Origin: Pseudomonadota bacterium
Lineage (GTDB): Bacteria > Pseudomonadota > Alphaproteobacteria > Rhizobiales > Aestuariivirgaceae
DNA length: 64,000 bases
Direction of reading: 5' to 3'
Assembly: GCA_963205315.1 (NCBI GenBank)
Contig: CAUJIO010000020.1
Location: forward strand, 18,391 to 82,390
This document shows, in pieces, positions 60,397 to 64,000 of the stretch. The translations under genes were made by a program, and so were the position numbers. The notes beneath the pieces are model-generated. The model was not told where the DNA came from. It worked only from the letters and a program-made list of their open reading frames with translations, and ran no database searches. Within the stretch, counting starts at the first letter, position 1. Each line of letters begins with the position of its first letter.

Positions 60397-61281
60397 TTAC
60401 TTTGTTAGCGTCAATGATCCCAGGTCGAACATTGTTCCATCCTGTCCGAGATTGACGTAGAGAATCCGGTCCGGAAAATCCCGGTGCACCATGAAGAAGC
60501 CCGCGAAGTCGACGGCCATTCCAAGATCGCCGCAGGGTGGCTCCGGAACCTCGTCGCCGGGCAAGGCCTCGAAAGCCGTCTTGCGCTTGCCGGTGGGCTC
60601 AACGTCCCAGATCGTCCAGCCTTCAGGGGCGTTTTTATCCGTGGACTGAACAAAAAGGCATTCCGGATCGTCGAGCACCAGTCCCTGGGCCTTTAGGCCT
60701 GGCAACAAGGCCTCGGGCCCACCTTCCTCGCGAAACTGCCGCACCACCGCGTAAGGGTCGCCGCCATTGACTTGCAGCGAAAACGTATCGGCGGCCTCGT
60801 CATAGGCGATATTCCACCGGCCGGTGTCGAACTTGCAATCCTCGGTCCACAGTCCGATGCCGCGTCCGGTCTTCCACACCCAGGCACAGGATGATTTGAC
60901 GGTGGAATAGAATGGCACCGGCGGCGCACCGTCGACCGCCTGTGCCTCAACCCGCAAGGTCACGTCGGCCCGCGGGACACAGATATCGCCAGCATCGCTG
61001 CGGCCTATTCCCTGCAGCGCCGGTTGATCGGGGTCGATCCCCTGCTCCCGCCCGAACAGGCATATCTTGCCGTCAGGGGTTTCGCTCACCACCAGACCCT
61101 CGTAATCGGCCTTGGGCAACCGGCCTTTGACAAGGGTGTCGGAAAACCGCACGTTCACCTGCTTGCCAAGGGCATAGGCGAACTTGATATCCGGTTCATC
61201 GGCACGGATCAGCGTCTCTGCGGCAAACGCAAGACCGGTGTGGCACAAGACGGCGGCGATAATTGCAACGGCGTGTTTCAT
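60397..61281 (-). CDS. Exported protein of unknown function
   Basis: A 294-residue product with a signal peptide (residues 1-21, ending GLAFAAE). The mature protein is mostly beta strand, with several tryptophans and cysteines (KICLFGR, GDICVPRA, SSCAWVWKT, EDCKFDT, PECLFVQ, EPPCGDL), so two or three disulfides are likely. No domain was recognised. The promoter lies in a 40- to 70-base gap shared with the divergent MFS gene. Confidence 0.62.
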   Translation of the reverse strand: MKHAVAIIAAVLCHTGLAFAAETLIRADEPDIKFAYALGKQVNVRFSDTLVKGRLPKADYEGLVVSETPDGKICLFGREQGIDPDQPALQGIGRSDAGDICVPRADVTLRVEAQAVDGAPPVPFYSTVKSSCAWVWKTGRGIGLWTEDCKFDTGRWNIAYDEAADTFSLQVNGGDPYAVVRQFREEGGPEALLPGLKAQGLVLDDPECLFVQSTDKNAPEGWTIWDVEPTGKRKTAFEALPGDEVPEPPCGDLGMAVDFAGFFMVHRDFPDRILYVNLGQDGTMFDLGSLTLTK

Positions 61282-61350
61282 GCGTCCGTGTCATGCCAGA
61301 CTCACTAGCATTTTGCTATGGCTTTGGCAGCGGCTGCGTTACGACGTGGC

Positions 61351-62547
61351 ATGACCTTCGCTGCCGCCGAACCCGTTCGCCCATCCTACGCCATTCTCAT
61401 CGCCATCAGCGCCGTGGGTCCGCTGGCGCTCAATATCTTCATGCCGTCGATGCCCGGGCTGCAACTTGAATTCGGCGTGACCTACGGCGTGGTGCAGCTG
61501 ACCCTCACGCTCTATCTCATCGGCATGGCAGTATGCCAGCTTGTCTATGGCCCGATGTCGGACCGTGTCGGCCGGCGCCCGATGCTGCTGGGTGGGCTTG
61601 CAGTCTTTGTCGCTGCCAGTCTCATGGCGGCGGTGGCGCCGACGATCGAAGTGCTGATTGCAGCCCGCTTGCTTCAGGCCCTGGGCGGTGCCGCCGGCAT
61701 CGTGCTGGCCCGAGCCATGGTGCGCGATGTCTTCGACCGCGAAACATCGGCCAGCGTCATCTCCTATATCACCATGGCCTTCGTCGTTGCCCCGATGATT
61801 GCTCCCGCATTGGGCGGCCTGCTCGACCAGCACCTTGGCTGGCGCTGGGACTTCTGGCTGCTCGCAGGTCTGGGCGCCATCGTTCTCGCTGCCGCCTGGC
61901 GCTTCCTGCCCGAAACCCATGTGACACGAAACAATGCCGGAACCGGCATGGGTCTCATTTCAGGAGCCGCCCGGCTCTTCGCCCTTCCCCGCTTCCGTGG
62001 CTATACCTTGGTTCTGGCCTTCACCTCCGCCGTATTCTTCGCGTTCCTCGGCGGCGCACCCCACATCATGATGGATGTGCTGAAGCGCACGCCAATGGAA
62101 TATGGCGCATGGTTCGTCACCATCTCGGCGGGCTACATGCTGGGCAATTTCGTGTCTGGACGATTCACGCGGCGCCTGGGAATTGACCGTATGATCATGA
62201 CGGGCTGCGCGATCACCACGGCTGGCGGCTTGCTGTGCTTTGCCGCCGCCATCACCGGCATGTTGTCACCGGCGACCTTGTTCCTGCCCATGTGCCTTGC
62301 CGCTCTTGGCAACGGCCTTACCATTCCCAACGGCACGGCGGGCGCCATCAGCGTCGACCCGCGGCTGACAGGTGCCGCCGCCGGCTGGTCAGGCTTCAGC
62401 CAGATGGCCTGCGGTGCTGCCGCCTCACAGCTCGTCGGCAGCCTTCAGGGTCATTGGCCCTTCGCCGTGTTCTGGTTCATGGCGGGAGCCAGCGTGCTGG
62501 CGCTGGGTGCGCATCTCTTGTCTGCACAGAAAGCTGCAGCCAGTTGA
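61351..62547 (+). CDS. MFS drug exporter, Bcr/CflA family
   Basis: A twelve-helix major facilitator protein of 398 residues (409 if ATG 61318 is used). MFS motif A is seen as GPMSDRVGRRPMLLGG after helix 2, and the Bcr/CflA-type RLLQALGGAAGIVLARAMVR with DVFDRE after helix 4. The second half starts near PRFRGYTLVLAFTSAVFF. It is predicted to expel bicyclomycin-, chloramphenicol- or sulfonamide-like drugs, or small metabolites, by proton exchange. Neither candidate start has a strong ribosome-binding site. Confidence 0.9.
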   Translation: MTFAAAEPVRPSYAILIAISAVGPLALNIFMPSMPGLQLEFGVTYGVVQLTLTLYLIGMAVCQLVYGPMSDRVGRRPMLLGGLAVFVAASLMAAVAPTIEVLIAARLLQALGGAAGIVLARAMVRDVFDRETSASVISYITMAFVVAPMIAPALGGLLDQHLGWRWDFWLLAGLGAIVLAAAWRFLPETHVTRNNAGTGMGLISGAARLFALPRFRGYTLVLAFTSAVFFAFLGGAPHIMMDVLKRTPMEYGAWFVTISAGYMLGNFVSGRFTRRLGIDRMIMTGCAITTAGGLLCFAAAITGMLSPATLFLPMCLAALGNGLTIPNGTAGAISVDPRLTGAAAGWSGFSQMACGAAASQLVGSLQGHWPFAVFWFMAGASVLALGAHLLSAQKAAAS

Positions 62548-62888
62548 GCCACAGGCTCGCATGCTCAACCGTAAGAAGGTCCTCGATGCGCTCAAAGCCG
62601 GGTACCACCCATTGTGGGCTCGCGAATCATTTCGTCCGGAACATGAAAGCAACTCTCATCTTGAGCCACGAAAGGATCGGCAGATCGTTTGATTGAAAAT
62701 TTTCTTGTCGCAGCCGGACGGTATTCCGCTGCGGCGGGTTCGCCAAGTTATCTGTGGTTTTTCGGAAGCTTAGAAATCGGGTTGATGTGACCTTGCAAAT
62801 ACATCCTTGGGATGTAGAGGGATTAACGGTTGATTAACCGTCCGAGTGATGTATCGGACCCTCGGGGACGCGCCTTTGAGGGGATCAC
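62548..62888. other. Intergenic region with regulatory inverted repeats
   Basis: About 340 bases without a gene. Near the 3' side are ACATCC-TTG-GGATGT (62801-62815) and CGGTT-GATT-AACCG (62827-62840), both perfect, in an AT-richer stretch that probably carries the promoter of the protease gene. TTAACGGTTGATTAACC is also a candidate regulator site. Nothing else was recognised. Confidence 0.5.
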
Positions 62889-64000
62889 ATGAATAATGTT
62901 CTTCGCCGTGCATTCATCCGGGCTGCAACACTGGGAGCATCAATCGGCTGTATCGCCGCGTTTGCGTCAGTCGTCCAGGCCGCAGACTTGCTTAAATCAA
63001 CTGACGCGCAAGAGCCGCCTGCGATCGAGCAGAAGCTCAAGACCGACAAGACAATCAAGCGCAAACGCCTCGTCAATGTGAATGCTGCGGCGATCGCCTC
63101 GGCGATCCTGCCGCCCGGCGCGGACAAGGCCGCAGACCGGGCACAGGTTTCGGCACGCCTTTCGGGTCAGGTCGACTTGCAGCTGTTCAAAGACCTCGGC
63201 GTAACGCTGAAGATGAAGCAAGTTGACTCGGCCCTTGCGGGTGGCGTGGTGTGGACCGGGGCGGCCGGATCCGGCGGTTATGGCATCCTCGTTGTCAACA
63301 ACGGCAAAATCACTGGCTCGATTGAGGTCAGTGGCAAGACCGTCTTGATCGAACCGACTGGTCGCGGCAACGAACATCGCGTCCGCGAGATCGACAACGA
63401 AGCCTATCCGAATGATGTTCATGTCGAGGTGTCTGCGGCACCGAAGACGAAAAAGGGCAGCACCGGAGGTGGCACGACAACAACGACAACGACCACTACA
63501 ACGACGACAACCACGCCCACGACAACCAATCCTGCACAGGTCAAAATCCTCGCGGCCTACACGGCCCAGGGATACACCGCACTCGGTGGACTGCCGGCCG
63601 ACAAGATCTCGCTCGACGTCGCCATTGCCAACACCGGCTTTGTCAACAGTGGCGTGCCGATCAAGCTGACGCTGGTTGGAGTCACAGCTGTCAGCAGCGG
63701 CTACAACGAGAAGCTCTATACGGATTCGGTGCAGCCGCTGCGCGACATCACCTCGGGCACGATCTATAATTTCTCGACCATTCGCAACCTGCGGACTTCT
63801 CTCGGTGCCGACCTCGTCACAATGTATACTGCCCGCACCGGCTATTGTGGCATTGCCTGGGTCAACACCGGCTCAAGTTCTGCCTACGGATTTTCAGTGA
63901 TGAACGCCGCATGCGTTGGGACAGTCTCTCTGGCACACGAACTCGGACACAACATGGCCCTCCGCCATGATCGCTATGTCGAGGCCGCCGCGGGCACGGA
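62889..64000 (+). CDS. Secreted zinc metalloprotease, metzincin type (3' end outside window)
   Basis: Open from ATG 62889 (GAGGGG upstream) to the window end, 370 codons. A signal peptide covers about residues 1-37 (AAFASVVQAAD). A pro-region of about 140 residues follows. A threonine linker (about 17 Thr with one Pro, residues 197-215) leads to a catalytic domain starting VKILAAYTAQGYTALGG. The zinc site HELGHNMALRHD is at residues 350-361, matching the reprolysin/M12B and related H-E-x-x-H-x-x-x-x-x-H-D consensus with Asp after the third His. The Met-turn and C-terminus lie beyond the window. It is likely exported and activated by removal of the pro-region. Confidence 0.88.
   Translation, partial: MNNVLRRAFIRAATLGASIGCIAAFASVVQAADLLKSTDAQEPPAIEQKLKTDKTIKRKRLVNVNAAAIASAILPPGADKAADRAQVSARLSGQVDLQLFKDLGVTLKMKQVDSALAGGVVWTGAAGSGGYGILVVNNGKITGSIEVSGKTVLIEPTGRGNEHRVREIDNEAYPNDVHVEVSAAPKTKKGSTGGGTTTTTTTTTTTTTTPTTTNPAQVKILAAYTAQGYTALGGLPADKISLDVAIANTGFVNSGVPIKLTLVGVTAVSSGYNEKLYTDSVQPLRDITSGTIYNFSTIRNLRTSLGADLVTMYTARTGYCGIAWVNTGSSSAYGFSVMNAACVGTVSLAHELGHNMALRHDRYVEAAAGT

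Noticed and set aside
63463..63530. ACN triplet tract considered as a microsatellite
   Set aside because: It is better explained as the coding sequence of a threonine linker with mixed codons (ACG, ACA, ACC, ACT); codon mixing lowers slippage.

Overview
The window looks like chromosome of a high-GC alphaproteobacterium, most likely a member of the Hyphomicrobiales (Rhizobiales). The evidence is the DUF465 pair beside purE-purK and rpsU, the order carB, greA, lrp, trxB, lsrB-type regulator, the DUF992 proteins, a BigR/SqrR-type repressor, and short secreted proteins of kinds common in that order. No tRNA, rRNA, CRISPR array, prophage or replication origin was seen. Both ends cut genes: an ABC permease on the left and a metzincin-type protease on the right.

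1-12.5 kb: accessory catabolism and transport. Two polyamine-type ABC permeases are followed by a decayed IS3-family insertion sequence. Next come an AraC regulator, a complete branched-chain-amino-acid-type ABC transporter (binding protein, two permeases, two ATPases), then on the minus strand a glutamine-synthetase-like ligase with an iron alcohol dehydrogenase, and a divergent GMC dehydrogenase. A reasonable inference is uptake and gamma-glutamylation-dependent oxidation of an amine or amino alcohol. A 31-codon remnant and about 0.9 kb without genes close this region.

13-22 kb: an inosose-isomerase-like TIM barrel, a protein with apparently circularly permuted ATP-grasp motifs, and a sulfide-response locus. 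The locus has a BigR/SqrR-type repressor whose two cysteines are 66 residues apart, a small DUF2892 membrane protein, an RND pump with its adaptor, and a sulfide:quinone oxidoreductase-like enzyme. AT-rich sites sharing an 11-base core lie at both promoter regions.

23-32 kb: an inositol-phosphatase-family enzyme, an amidase, two DUF465 proteins, purE-purK and rpsU. Then follow three tandem genes for tiny secreted proteins (66-67 aa) that share a core with two cysteines, with duplicated flanking DNA, several inverted repeats and a hairpin over one ribosome-binding site. A LuxR regulator and a collagen-repeat secreted protein follow.

32-47 kb: conserved housekeeping backbone (carB, greA, lrp with benE, trxB, lsrB-type) interrupted by accessory genes, among them a DUF4242 gene with an in-frame TAA and a PAS-GGDEF-EAL protein. 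Downstream of the lsrB-type gene is a highly structured stretch ending in an intrinsic terminator, a good candidate small RNA with CU-rich loops.

47-64 kb: MsrP without its membrane partner, two convergent calcium-binding repeat proteins, a degenerate M24 peptidase-fold protein, an EF-G-like GTPase, two tandem DUF992 paralogs, YciI and DUF1993 proteins, an aspartate aminotransferase, an FAD monooxygenase, small secreted proteins, rlmJ with DUF486, an intergenic palindromic repeat, an MFS drug exporter and the start of a secreted zinc protease.
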